From an uncultured bacterium (GTDB lineage: Bacteria; Bacillota; Clostridia; TANB77; CAG-508): a DNA stretch of 64,000 bases. Shown here in pieces: positions 35,542 through 44,866 of the stretch (within the stretch, counting starts at the first letter, position 1; each line of letters begins with the position of its first letter). The translations under genes and the position numbers were made by a program. The stretch covers positions 62,001 to 126,000 of the forward strand of contig CAJMRY010000004.1 of NCBI GenBank assembly GCA_905215935.1. The letters are read 5' to 3'. The notes under the pieces are model-generated. The model saw only the letters and a program-made list of their open reading frames with translations, ran no database searches and was not told where the DNA came from.

Positions 35542-36726
35542 TTGTATATAAAAATATTGCTAAATTATATATTAGGATATGTTAATATTATCGTGGAAGG
35601 TTTTTTTACAGAAAGATTTATAAATATATGTATGAGTAAAAATATATTTTTGTTTAATATAAAAAGAGATAAATCGACTATTATTTATGCGAATGTTGGA
35701 ATTCATGATTTTAAAAGTGTGTGTAAGATTGCAAAACAAACAAAATGTAAGGTAAAAATAAAAAAGAAAAGTGGTTTGCCTTTTATATTTAATAGATATA
35801 GAAAAAGAAAAATTTTTGTAGGAGCTTTGGCTATAATTATTTGTACAGTAATATATTTATCTAATTTTATATGGAATATAGAAATAAATGGAGCAGATAC
35901 AATTGATTCTAATGAACTTATGCAAACTATTAACAATGAGGGGCTAATAGTTGGAAAATTAAAAAGTAAAGTTGATTTAAAGAGTATAATTAACAAAATA
36001 AGATTAGATAGAGAAGAGATTGCATGGATAGGAATAGACTTAAAAGGAACAAATGCAATTGTAAGAATTGTGCCAGCAGATTCTAAACCAGAAATTATAA
36101 AAGAAGATGAATATTGTAATATTATTTCTGATAAAGATGCTTGTATAATAAAAGTTAATGCACAAAATGGAACACCTTTAGTGAAAGAAGGAGATGTTGT
36201 AAAGACAGGAACACCACTAATTGCAGGATGGATGGAAGGTAAGTATACAGGTACTAGATATGTACATGCAGAAGGTACAGTAGATGCAAAAGTTTGGTAT
36301 ACTCAAAAAATGCGAGTGTACTTTAAACAAACAGAAAAAACAAGAACAGGAAATGAGGAAAAAAAATATACAATAAATATAAATAATTTTGAAATAAATT
36401 TGTATAAAAAGCTTTCAAATTTTGAAAATTATGATACAATAAAGGAGCAAAAGAAATTAAAACTATTTTCTAATCTTTATTTACCAGTAGGTATTACAAT
36501 AAATAACAATTATGAAGTAGTAAATAATGATATAACTTATAGCCAAGATGAAGCAAAGGAAATAGGTGTTAATAAAGCAAAAGAAGAATTAGATAAAAAT
36601 TTACAAAATAAAGAAAATTTATTAAATACATACATTAATACATATCAAAATGATGAGTATGTTGATATAGAAGTTATATATGAAGTAAAAGAAACAATTG
36701 GTACTAAAGAAAAAATAGTATTTTGA
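35542..36726 (+). CDS. yqfD: Sporulation protein YqfD
   Basis: A 394-residue protein with an N-terminal cytosolic part, one membrane helix (KIFVGALAIIICTVIYLSNF, about residues 91-110) and a large external beta domain (SNEL, VKEGDVVKTGTPLIAGWMEG). This is the YqfD layout. TTG start with GAGGAGG. It follows yqfC directly. phoH, often next in this cluster, is absent. Confidence 0.88.
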   Translation: MYIKILLNYILGYVNIIVEGFFTERFINICMSKNIFLFNIKRDKSTIIYANVGIHDFKSVCKIAKQTKCKVKIKKKSGLPFIFNRYRKRKIFVGALAIIICTVIYLSNFIWNIEINGADTIDSNELMQTINNEGLIVGKLKSKVDLKSIINKIRLDREEIAWIGIDLKGTNAIVRIVPADSKPEIIKEDEYCNIISDKDACIIKVNAQNGTPLVKEGDVVKTGTPLIAGWMEGKYTGTRYVHAEGTVDAKVWYTQKMRVYFKQTEKTRTGNEEKKYTININNFEINLYKKLSNFENYDTIKEQKKLKLFSNLYLPVGITINNNYEVVNNDITYSQDEAKEIGVNKAKEELDKNLQNKENLLNTYINTYQNDEYVDIEVIYEVKETIGTKEKIVF

Positions 36727-36739
36727 AAGGATGGGGTAT

Positions 36740-37945
36740 ATGGAAGGAAGAAGTCTTAGAGTATATAATACAGACAGAACGTTTTTTTCTAAAATTACAA
36801 ATACTATAACAAAATTATTAATACCTACAAAAGTAGGTATTAATGGAGTTCTAATTTCAATAAAAAGAAATAGCTTATTAAAGGCATATGAAAATTTTAC
36901 TTTGAGCAGTAATTTAGAAGAAGAGAAAAAAGAAGCTCTTTCAAAAAAATATGAAGATGTGTACACTTTGTATTTAGATGCAATTGATAAAAATATTGTA
37001 GATTCTGTATATAAAAAGGTTAAAAATAATACAGCTACAGAATTTGAAAAAGATGCCTTATCTAGATATTATTTAATAGTTCATTTAAAAGAAGATGACT
37101 ATACAGAATATAAATATAGAAAACAAAAATATTTATTAGAATTAGATTATCAAACTGTTTTGAATTCAGAAAAAGAAAAGTTAATTGAAAAATACAAAAA
37201 GTTTTACTGTTATAAAATGGAAAATATTTATAAGGGAATATTAAAATATTATTCAATAAAACTTGCAGATAATCTAACACTAGTAGCAAAAGATGAAATA
37301 TATAATAAGATATTTGCGACACTTGAAGAGTACATAGTAAATATTTTACCACTTAAATTTAAAAACAATAGCACAGAATTATACAAAGAGATTGTTGGAG
37401 AATATGAAGGTTTTGAAAGATACACAGTTGGTAAATTAGATCAAAACGAAATAATAGAAAAAAATATGATTCTATTAGGAATAAGCAGAAGATTATTTAC
37501 ACATAGTTTGCCATTAATGGTAGCAGAACAATGTTATATAAAATTATTAAAAGATGTTAGAAGTTTAATTGTAGATACAAGAATCATTAAAAAACAAGAG
37601 AAAGCATATAGTCTATTAATAAAACTAATAGAAGAATATAATATGAAATTATTGTCTACAAAGGTATATTGGGACAAGCCAAAGCTAAGACAAGAATATA
37701 GAAAGTTTTGGGATGAATATAAAAGATTAGAAGATTTGAAAGATGAAAATGAAGAAAAATATCTTAGAGAAAAAGAGATTTTATTTATTACAAATGACTT
37801 AAAACAAGTACTAAAAAATGAAAATAAATATTTTAAAATAATCAAGTTTTATAAAAACAAATTAGTAGAATTAGGTGTTATGAAAAAACTTAAAAATTCT
37901 TGTACATCTTATACAGGAACATATGTAAAACAAAGAGTTCATTAA
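36740..37945 (+). CDS. Hypothetical all-helical protein in the yqfCD-ybeY cluster
   Basis: A 401-residue, highly charged, predicted helical protein without membrane segments or recognised motifs (KKEALSKKYEDVYTLYLDAI; REYRKFWDEYK-like coiled-coil stretches). AAAGGATGGG is upstream of ATG 36740, which I prefer to ATG 36731. It occupies the position where phoH is usual in spore-forming Firmicutes, but shows no P-loop, so it is not PhoH. Lineage-specific function unknown. Confidence 0.7.
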   Translation: MEGRSLRVYNTDRTFFSKITNTITKLLIPTKVGINGVLISIKRNSLLKAYENFTLSSNLEEEKKEALSKKYEDVYTLYLDAIDKNIVDSVYKKVKNNTATEFEKDALSRYYLIVHLKEDDYTEYKYRKQKYLLELDYQTVLNSEKEKLIEKYKKFYCYKMENIYKGILKYYSIKLADNLTLVAKDEIYNKIFATLEEYIVNILPLKFKNNSTELYKEIVGEYEGFERYTVGKLDQNEIIEKNMILLGISRRLFTHSLPLMVAEQCYIKLLKDVRSLIVDTRIIKKQEKAYSLLIKLIEEYNMKLLSTKVYWDKPKLRQEYRKFWDEYKRLEDLKDENEEKYLREKEILFITNDLKQVLKNENKYFKIIKFYKNKLVELGVMKKLKNSCTSYTGTYVKQRVH

Positions 37946-37974
37946 AAGTTTTTAGGTGCGCAAGAGGTTATATT

Positions 37975-38018
37975 CTATAGCAAAAAAGTTTAATATTTAT
38001 AAAACTTTTTTGTTATAG
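37975..38018. terminator. Hairpin after the 401-aa gene
   Basis: Stem CTATAGCAAAAAAGTTT / AAACTTTTTTGTTATAG; no long U-run follows, so termination is only plausible. Confidence 0.5.
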
Positions 38019-38089
38019 AAATATTAATTATAATAATTATGTAAGGAGGATATGTTGGTATTATAAAATTTAATATTAACATATAAGAT

Positions 38090-38569
38090 ATGAATGATTT
38101 TGTTCAAATAAATTATAACAATATCGAGGAAAATGAAGAGTATAATAAAATTATACATACAGTTATAAAAAAATGTTTTGAAGAAGAAGGATTAGATAAA
38201 TTAAAAATATATATAAATATTATTTTAACTAATCCAGAAGAAATAAGAAAAATAAATAAAGAGTATAGAAATATCGATAAAGAAACAGATTGTTTGTCTT
38301 TTCCAATGTTTGAAAAAGAAGAAATAGAGGAATTGATAAAACAAAAAGAAAATATAACTTTAGATATTTTAGGAGATGTAGTAGTTTCTATCGAAAGAGT
38401 ATATGAGCAAGCAAAAGAATACAATCATAGTTTTGAAAGAGAGCTTGCTTATATGGTTGTCCATGGATTTTATCATTTAATGGGATATGATCATATGGAA
38501 GAAGAAGATAAAACTATTATGAGAGAAAAAGAAGAAAATATATTACAAAATTTAAATATAACTAGATAA
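38090..38569 (+). CDS. ybeY: Endoribonuclease YbeY (16S rRNA maturation)
   Basis: A 159-residue zinc RNase needed for 16S rRNA 3' processing and quality control. The metal motif HGFYHLMGYDH (about residues 124-134) is intact. ATG 38090 is forced by a stop two codons upstream. Its Shine-Dalgarno is weak; the good AAGGAGGATATG at 38042 lies 40 bases away and opens only a 4-codon frame (ATG 38052). This is odd and might be translational control. Confidence 0.88.
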   Translation: MNDFVQINYNNIEENEEYNKIIHTVIKKCFEEEGLDKLKIYINIILTNPEEIRKINKEYRNIDKETDCLSFPMFEKEEIEELIKQKENITLDILGDVVVSIERVYEQAKEYNHSFERELAYMVVHGFYHLMGYDHMEEEDKTIMREKEENILQNLNITR

Positions 38570-38578
38570 GGTGGTTAT

Positions 38579-39337
38579 ATGGGGAAAAAAGAAAAAAATA
38601 ATGAACAAAAGTTATCAAATAGTAATTTCATAGACTCATTTAAAAATGCAATAGAAGGCTTAATATATGCAATAACTACACAAAGTAATATAAAAAAGCA
38701 ATTAGTTATTGCAGTAGTGGTTATGATTCTTAGCTTATTTTATAATTTTACAACAACTGAATTTTTATGTTTAACATTTTCTGTTGTTTTTGTAATATTT
38801 GCAGAAATGATAAATACCGCAATAGAAACAGTTGTGGATTTATATACAGATTTATATCATCCTAAAGCCAAAATTGCTAAAGATGTAGGTGCAGGTAGTG
38901 TTTTACTTATGTCTATTAATTCAGTAATAGTTGCTTACTTTTTATTTTTAAGAGAAACAGATCTTAGCAAATTTGGAGAAAGCATTTTTAATAATATGGT
39001 AAACTCTCCTGTACATCTTGCTTTTGTTGGGATTATGATAACTGTAATAGTAGCAATTACATTAACTGCATATTTGAGAACAAAAAGCAAAGAAAAAACA
39101 GAAAAAGAAAGGTTTTTTCCAAGTGGACAATCTGCTATTAGTTTTGCAATTTTAACGTCTATAGGGTTAAACACAAAAAGTCTTCTCATATTTGTTTTAT
39201 CATTAATACTTGCTTTGCTTGTATTAGAAAATAGATTAGAAAATAAAAAGAAGAGTACTGCAGAGGTTATATTTGGATCTTTTATGGGGATTTTAATTGT
39301 GTTATTAGTATATGGATTAACCGTTTTCAGAATATAA
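38579..39337 (+). CDS. dgkA: Diacylglycerol/undecaprenol kinase fused to a PAP2-like domain
   Basis: A 252-residue membrane protein. Residues about 15-125 are the DgkA kinase (FKNAIEGL; EMINTAIETVVDLYT; AKDVGAGSVLL). The C-terminal half has more membrane helices and FFPSGQSAISFA, resembling the PSG-H motif of PAP2 phosphatases, though with Gln where His is usual. The pair could recycle lipid-carrier phosphates. GGTGG precedes ATG. It lies in the ybeY-dgkA-era order common to Firmicutes. Confidence 0.85.
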   Translation: MGKKEKNNEQKLSNSNFIDSFKNAIEGLIYAITTQSNIKKQLVIAVVVMILSLFYNFTTTEFLCLTFSVVFVIFAEMINTAIETVVDLYTDLYHPKAKIAKDVGAGSVLLMSINSVIVAYFLFLRETDLSKFGESIFNNMVNSPVHLAFVGIMITVIVAITLTAYLRTKSKEKTEKERFFPSGQSAISFAILTSIGLNTKSLLIFVLSLILALLVLENRLENKKKSTAEVIFGSFMGILIVLLVYGLTVFRI

Positions 39338-39468
39338 CATCTAATAAAACTGTAATTTATGCTGAAATCAGTTAGAAATAAATGGTATCGATAATATAAA
39401 AGATAAAATGAAACTAGTTATATAAAAAATTAAGTTATAATGTATCTATTTATTATAGGGGGATAAAA

Positions 39469-40524
39469 GTGGAAAATAAGAGTACAAAAATATTAATGGC
39501 AATTGTTGCTATATTAGTTATTGCTACAGGAGTATTATTTGCTGTTAAAATAATAAGAGAAAAAAATAATGGTTCTGATGAAGTTATTTCTTTGGGAACA
39601 GAGAAGTTAGGTAAAGGAAAAAAAGAAAATAATAAAGAAGAAAAAAGTATAACTACATTTAGTGGAACAGATAGACCAATAGCAGTTATGATAGACAATC
39701 ATAAAAGTGCTATGCCACAATCAGGTTTAAATGATGCATATATTGTTTATGAAATGATAGTTGAAGGTGGAGAAACAAGACTTATGGCATTATTTAAAGG
39801 AAAAACGTTAGATAAAATAGGTCCAATTAGAAGCTCAAGACATTATTTCTTAGATTATGCATTAGAAAATGATGCAATATATGTTCATTATGGATGGAGT
39901 CCTCAAGCGCAAAGTGATATTACTAAATTAGGAGTAAATAATGTAAATGGTTTAGTAGAAAGCACAAGTGATTTCTGGAGAGCAAAAGATAAATCAGCTC
40001 CACATAATGCTGTATCTGCAACAAAAAATATTTTAAGTATAGCTGAAGCAAAAGGTTATAATTTAAAATCTGATAAAAAAAGTGTTTTAAATTATGTTGC
40101 AGAAGATATTAATTTAGAAAGTGAGCAAGTAGCAAATAAATTTTCTATTAAATATTCAGATTATAATACTGTAAGTTATACATATGATTCAGAGGCAAAA
40201 AAATATTTGAGATATTCAAGAAAAACAAAACAAGTTGATTGGGATACTAAAGAAGAAGTTTTTGCCAAAAATATAATAATTACATTTGTAAAAAATACTA
40301 CATTAAATGATGGAGAAAATAAAGGTAGACAAACATTAGATAATATTGGAACTCGTGATGGATACTATATTACAAATGGCAAAGCTATAAAAATAAAATG
40401 TGAAAAGAAATCTAGAAAAGAACAAACTATTTATAAAGACTTACAAGGAAATGAAATAAAAGTTAATGATGGAAATACTTTTATTCAAATATGTCCAATA
40501 GATGCAAAAGTTAGTTTTGAATAA
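39469..40524 (+). CDS. DUF3048 (YerB-like) membrane-anchored protein
   Basis: A 351-residue protein: N-terminal membrane anchor (residues about 7-27), then a DUF3048 N-domain (PIAVMIDNHKSAMPQSGL; GPIRSSRHYFLDYA; YGWSPQAQSDI) and C-domain (GDGYYITNGKAIKI-like). Function unknown; extracytoplasmic. GTG start with a GGGGG Shine-Dalgarno about 8 bases upstream. Confidence 0.85.
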   Translation: MENKSTKILMAIVAILVIATGVLFAVKIIREKNNGSDEVISLGTEKLGKGKKENNKEEKSITTFSGTDRPIAVMIDNHKSAMPQSGLNDAYIVYEMIVEGGETRLMALFKGKTLDKIGPIRSSRHYFLDYALENDAIYVHYGWSPQAQSDITKLGVNNVNGLVESTSDFWRAKDKSAPHNAVSATKNILSIAEAKGYNLKSDKKSVLNYVAEDINLESEQVANKFSIKYSDYNTVSYTYDSEAKKYLRYSRKTKQVDWDTKEEVFAKNIIITFVKNTTLNDGENKGRQTLDNIGTRDGYYITNGKAIKIKCEKKSRKEQTIYKDLQGNEIKVNDGNTFIQICPIDAKVSFE

Positions 40525-40575
40525 AATTTTTTATAATAAATGTTTAAATGAATAACTAAATAATAAAGTTATTTT

Positions 40576-40629
40576 AAGAAGCCAGATGAACTTAGTTTTT
40601 TGGATAATAGTTCATTTGGCTTCTTTTTT
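40576..40629 (+). terminator. Rho-independent terminator
   Basis: Stem AAGAAGCCAGATGAAC (40576-40591) / GTTCATTTGGCTTCTT (40610-40625) with T-run. The following 40630-40836 is non-coding. Confidence 0.85.
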
Positions 40630-40836
40630 ATTTGTAACATCAACAAATGTATTTATTAATAGTAAAAAATTAGTATGAAAAAATTTAGAATAAATTTAAG
40701 AAAAGCCTTGTATATTACTTTGACTTTGATATTTTCATGTGTTAGAATATTCTTGTAAAATATAGAGTTACAGTACTATTTTTTACAAATTTAGCAAATA
40801 ATTAATTATATAATATAACAAAACTTTGGAGGAATT

Positions 40837-41745
40837 ATGGAAGAAAAATTTAAATCAGGGTTTGTTTCTATGGTAGGTAGAACTAATGTTGGAAAGTCTA
40901 GCATTATAAATGCTTTAGTTGGAGAAAAAGTTGCTGCAATAGCAAATAAACCACAAACAACAAGAAATGCTATAAGAGCTATTGTAAACAGAGAAAATTT
41001 GCAAATTATTTTTATAGATACACCAGGAATTCATAAGCCTAAATCTAAACTTGGAAATACTATGGTAGAAACAGCTTTTGGAACAATTGGTGATGTGGAT
41101 GTAATATTATTTGTAGTTGAGGCAACATCTGATGAAATTGGCAGAGGAGATAGAATAATATTAGATAAAATAAAAGAATCTAATCAGAAAACTATTTTAA
41201 TTATTAATAAGATAGATTTAATAGATAGAGAGAAATTAGCAAAGCTTATAGATTTATATAAAAATGAATATAATTTCGAAGCTATTATTCCAGTTTCTGT
41301 AACTAAAAACAAAAATGTTGATATTATAGTAGATGAGATAAAAAAGAACTTAAATGAAGGTCCTGCATATTATGATATAGAAGAATATACAGATCAAACT
41401 ATGAGACAATTAGTAGAAGAAACTGTTAGAGAAAAAGCTCTTAAACTTCTAAATGATGAAGTTCCTCATGGATTGTATATAGAAACTGAAAAAATGAAAA
41501 AAAGAAAAACAATAGAAAAAAAGCCAATTTATGATGTAGAAGTGACAATATATTGTTTAAAAAATTCACATAAGGGTATTATAATAGGTAAAGATGGCAA
41601 TATGTTAAAAAGAATTGGAACATATGCAAGACAAGATTTGGAAAAAATGTTAGATACAAAAATTAACCTAAAACTATGGGTTAAAATTAAAGAAGATTGG
41701 CTTAATGATGATAAAATCGTCAAAAAATTTAAATTAGAATCATAA
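40837..41745 (+). CDS. era: Ribosome-assembly GTPase Era
   Basis: A 302-residue GTPase that binds 16S rRNA during 30S assembly. G1 GRTNVGKS, G3 DTPGIHKP, G4 NKID and the KH-domain core KNSHKGIIIGKDGNMLKRIG are all visible. TTGGAGG precedes ATG. It stands upstream of yqzL and recO, the standard order. Gene intact with no in-frame CGG. Confidence 0.96.
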   Translation: MEEKFKSGFVSMVGRTNVGKSSIINALVGEKVAAIANKPQTTRNAIRAIVNRENLQIIFIDTPGIHKPKSKLGNTMVETAFGTIGDVDVILFVVEATSDEIGRGDRIILDKIKESNQKTILIINKIDLIDREKLAKLIDLYKNEYNFEAIIPVSVTKNKNVDIIVDEIKKNLNEGPAYYDIEEYTDQTMRQLVEETVREKALKLLNDEVPHGLYIETEKMKKRKTIEKKPIYDVEVTIYCLKNSHKGIIIGKDGNMLKRIGTYARQDLEKMLDTKINLKLWVKIKEDWLNDDKIVKKFKLES

Positions 41746-41879
41746 TTTTTTAATTTAAAAATACAAAAGGTAAAAATGAATTTATAATTTATACAAAAAT
41801 TGTAAGAATAAATTTTCGAAAAAAGGCAAATGATAAGACTAAAGTTAATTTATTGCTTTATGATAAGGAGTGATTGCAC

Positions 41880-42041
41880 ATGATAAAACAATTAGCATGG
41901 AATACTTTTAAAAATACAGGAAGTATAGATACATTTCTAGAATTAGTTGAAGTAGAAAACATAGAAAAGAATTTAAAGGTGAATGAATATGGGGATAATA
42001 AAGACGAAGGGAATAATTATTTCGGAAAACAACATGTCTGA
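41880..42041 (+). CDS. yqzL: YqzL-like small protein
   Basis: A 53-residue protein (MIKQLAWNTFKNTGSIDTFL...) with the W..F..TG.ID pattern of YqzL, a short conserved protein of unknown role usually located between era and recO. AAGGAGTG Shine-Dalgarno. It overlaps the first 53 bases of recO in another frame; translation may be coupled. Confidence 0.75.
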   Translation: MIKQLAWNTFKNTGSIDTFLELVEVENIEKNLKVNEYGDNKDEGNNYFGKQHV

Positions 42042-42715
42042 TTTTGACAAAATGGTGACATTATTAACCCCAACAGGAAAGATTGGGTGTGCTGCCAAAC
42101 GGTGCAAGAAGACCAAAAAGCTTGCTTATGGCAGGCACTCAATATCTATGTTTTGGGGAATATATGATATATAAGTCTGCCACATCGTATCATATTAATT
42201 CTTGTGATACAATAGAGATTTTTTATCCAATTAGAATAGATTTAGATAAATTAAAATATGCGGCACATATAACTAAAATTATTAATGATGTTACTGATGA
42301 AAATCAAAATACATATAAAATTTTACAATTAGTTTTAAATACATTATATATAATATCTGAGACTGATAAAAATTTAGGCTTGGTTTTGTCTGTATTTAAG
42401 ATAAGATTGTTATGTTATTTAGGATTTACTCCCAGAATAAAAGAATGCACAAAATGTAGAAAAACAAATGATATTAATTTCTTTAGTTTATATGATAGTG
42501 GATTTAAGTGTAAAGATTGTGCTAGAAGCGATAAATCTTGTATTGAGATTAGTGAAGCTACAGTAAATGCCATAAAATATATAGTTATGGCTCCAGATAA
42601 GAAAATATTTTCTTTTAATTTATCTGATAGCTCATTAAAAGAATTAGAACTTGTAGCTAAATTGTATATGAATGATAAATTAGAAAAGGAATATAAGTTA
42701 GAGGAATTGTTTTAA
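41989..42715 (+). CDS. recO: DNA repair protein RecO with +1 site at CGG
   Basis: Loads RecA onto SSB-coated DNA in the RecFOR pathway. Residues 1-37 (MGIIKTKGIIISEN, DKMVTLLTP) form the OB-fold start; codon 38 is CGG (42100-42102). Zero frame stops at 42174. Skipping C42100 reads GGT GCA AGA AGA CCA, restoring the conserved AKGARRPKS, and continues to 42715: 241 residues, normal length, with the CxxC zinc pair (CTKCRK; CKDC). ATG 41989 is set by AAAGGTGA upstream. Confidence 0.9.
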
Positions 42716-42718
42716 AAT

Positions 42719-42757
42719 ATAATCTATGTACTATATGTATATAGATTATATTTTTAT
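42719..42757 (+). terminator. Terminator after recO
   Basis: Stem ATAATCTAT / ATAGATTAT with a T-run (TATTTTTATG), immediately after the stop. The gap to 42923 holds no gene. Confidence 0.65.
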
Positions 42758-42923
42758 GTTCTTAAATAGATTTGAAATCGGAAGTAATTTGAAGAAAATG
42801 AAAGAAAAATGAAGAAAAGTAAAGATATAATATATCTGAGACACACCTATTCAAATAATTTGACAATATTTGTAATATATGGTAAAATAAAAATATTATG
42901 TATAGCAAGAAAGAAGGCGCAAA

Positions 42924-43556
42924 ATGTCTAAACTTTACGATTGGAAAAATGTAATAAAAGATGATGAATTAGATGAGGTAGTAGATATAATAAAACGAGA
43001 TGGAATTGTTGTTTTTCCAACAGAAACAGTTTATGGAATTGGTGGGAATGCATTATCTGAGAATGTTATAAAAAATATTTACAATATAAAGAAGAGACCA
43101 CAAGAAAAAGCACTTAATATATTAGTAAAAAATAAAGAAGAAATAAAAAAATATGCTTATATAAGTAATGAATTAGAAGAAGAGATAATAGATAAATTTA
43201 TGCCAGGTCCTATTACTATAATATTAAAAAAGAGAAAAAGCCAAATACCAGATTTATTAACTGGAAATAATGATACTATAGGAATTAGAATACCAGATAA
43301 TGATATTGTAAAAAAAATACTAGAAAAATGTAATTTGCCTATAGCAGCCCCGAGTGCTAATATTTCTGGAAAACCAAGTTCGATAAGATTAGAAGATATT
43401 AAACCAGATTTTGATGGTAAAGTAGATGCTTTTATAGATGGTGGTAAATGCAAACAAAATATATCTTCTACTATAGTTAAAGTAATTGATGGAAATATTA
43501 AAATCCTAAGAGAAGGAATTATTTCTATTAAAGATATAAATGAGAAAATAATGTAA
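42924..43556 (+). CDS. tsaC: L-threonylcarbamoyladenylate synthase
   Basis: A 210-residue YrdC/Sua5-fold enzyme making the precursor of t6A in tRNAs reading ANN codons. PTETVYGIGGNA, KKRPQEKALNIL and PSANISGKPSS are the substrate-binding motifs. It is the short YrdC/TsaC form without the Sua5 C-terminal domain. AAGAAGG Shine-Dalgarno. Confidence 0.92.
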   Translation: MSKLYDWKNVIKDDELDEVVDIIKRDGIVVFPTETVYGIGGNALSENVIKNIYNIKKRPQEKALNILVKNKEEIKKYAYISNELEEEIIDKFMPGPITIILKKRKSQIPDLLTGNNDTIGIRIPDNDIVKKILEKCNLPIAAPSANISGKPSSIRLEDIKPDFDGKVDAFIDGGKCKQNISSTIVKVIDGNIKILREGIISIKDINEKIM

Positions 43557-43572
43557 AGGATAGGTGTCAAAA

Positions 43573-44805
43573 ATGGATGATACGATGAAAATGGCTGTTG
43601 GTTTTGTTACAGGAAGACCAAATGTATGTAAAGTTATTAATAACATGTATGATCATATGTTGGAACAATTAAAAGATTTAAATCCAAATATAAAATTAAC
43701 AATATTTATTTTATTTGATCTATCTTATCAGAAAACAACAAGAGTTGATTTTTATAGTGTACTACCACAAGTATATAAGAATATAAAAGTTAGATATATT
43801 ACTCCAGAAGATATAGAAGAAGAAAAGAAAAAGTTAATAGGAAGATATGGATTTACAAAAAAAGAAGTTAATTTTATATTGGGACATGGCCATGCAAAAG
43901 GAAGAAATACCTTATTATATTATGCTGCTAAATCAAAATATGACTATTTATTATTTTGGGATGATGATGAATATCCAGTAGCTTGTATAAAAAATGAAGA
44001 TAATACAATAACTTGGAAAAAACAAAATAATATTTCTAAACATTTAGAATATATACAAGATAGTGATATAACAATAGGTTATCATTGTGGATATATTTCA
44101 CCAATACCATATATAGAAATAAATAAAGATATTAATGAAGATATGTTTAGAAAATATATTGAAGCAATAAGTAATGACATTATTTCATGGGATTCTATAA
44201 AAGAAAATTTTAAGAAGAATAATGGTGTTACTTATGCAAATCCTGAAATTGCTGATGGAAAAGGTGTATATGAGATTCAAAAAAATGGCGCTGGTAAATG
44301 GATAGCAGGTTCTACATTATGTTTAAATCTTAGGCATTTAGATAAGATTCCAGCATTTTATAATCCACCAGGTGCAAGGGGAGAAGATACGTTTTTCTCT
44401 ACATTATTAGATAATTCTAAAGTATTAAGGGTACCATTATATCATTTTCATGATGGATTTTTGAAGTACCAAGGAATTATGAAACAAAAATATCCATCTA
44501 CATTAAGAAAAATAAAAGGTGATGAATCTGAAATAGGTACTAGATTTTTAAAAGCAAGTAAAGGATGGATGAAATATAAGCCATTATTACTTTATATAAG
44601 TGACAAAAAGAATTATAAAGCTAAAATAGCAGAAACATATCAGAAACTGCAAGATAGTGTACCAGAAATAAATAAATTGTTCCCTGATAATAACTTTAAT
44701 TTATTATTAGATGAGTTTAAGGAATATTCTGAAAATGTAGACAAGCATTATAAGGAATATTTAAAAACTAATGAAATATGGAATAAAATAAAAGAAAATT
44801 TTTAA
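43573..44805 (+). CDS. GT-A-like glycosyltransferase family protein
   Basis: A 410-residue soluble protein. FWDDDEYPVA (about residues 134-143) is a DxD-type nucleotide-sugar metal site, and RGEDTFFSTLLDN near 280 resembles a catalytic ED motif. Family not pinpointed. ATG 43573 has AGGTG 6 bases upstream; GTG 43564 is an alternative. It is next to a CDP-glycerol glycerophosphotransferase, so wall-polymer or capsule synthesis is likely. Confidence 0.7.
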   Translation: MDDTMKMAVGFVTGRPNVCKVINNMYDHMLEQLKDLNPNIKLTIFILFDLSYQKTTRVDFYSVLPQVYKNIKVRYITPEDIEEEKKKLIGRYGFTKKEVNFILGHGHAKGRNTLLYYAAKSKYDYLLFWDDDEYPVACIKNEDNTITWKKQNNISKHLEYIQDSDITIGYHCGYISPIPYIEINKDINEDMFRKYIEAISNDIISWDSIKENFKKNNGVTYANPEIADGKGVYEIQKNGAGKWIAGSTLCLNLRHLDKIPAFYNPPGARGEDTFFSTLLDNSKVLRVPLYHFHDGFLKYQGIMKQKYPSTLRKIKGDESEIGTRFLKASKGWMKYKPLLLYISDKKNYKAKIAETYQKLQDSVPEINKLFPDNNFNLLLDEFKEYSENVDKHYKEYLKTNEIWNKIKENF

Positions 44806-44866
44806 GCATACTATCTATGTAGGTATTGCAGATGTAATTTTAGTGCAAGGAAGGAATGGTTTAATC

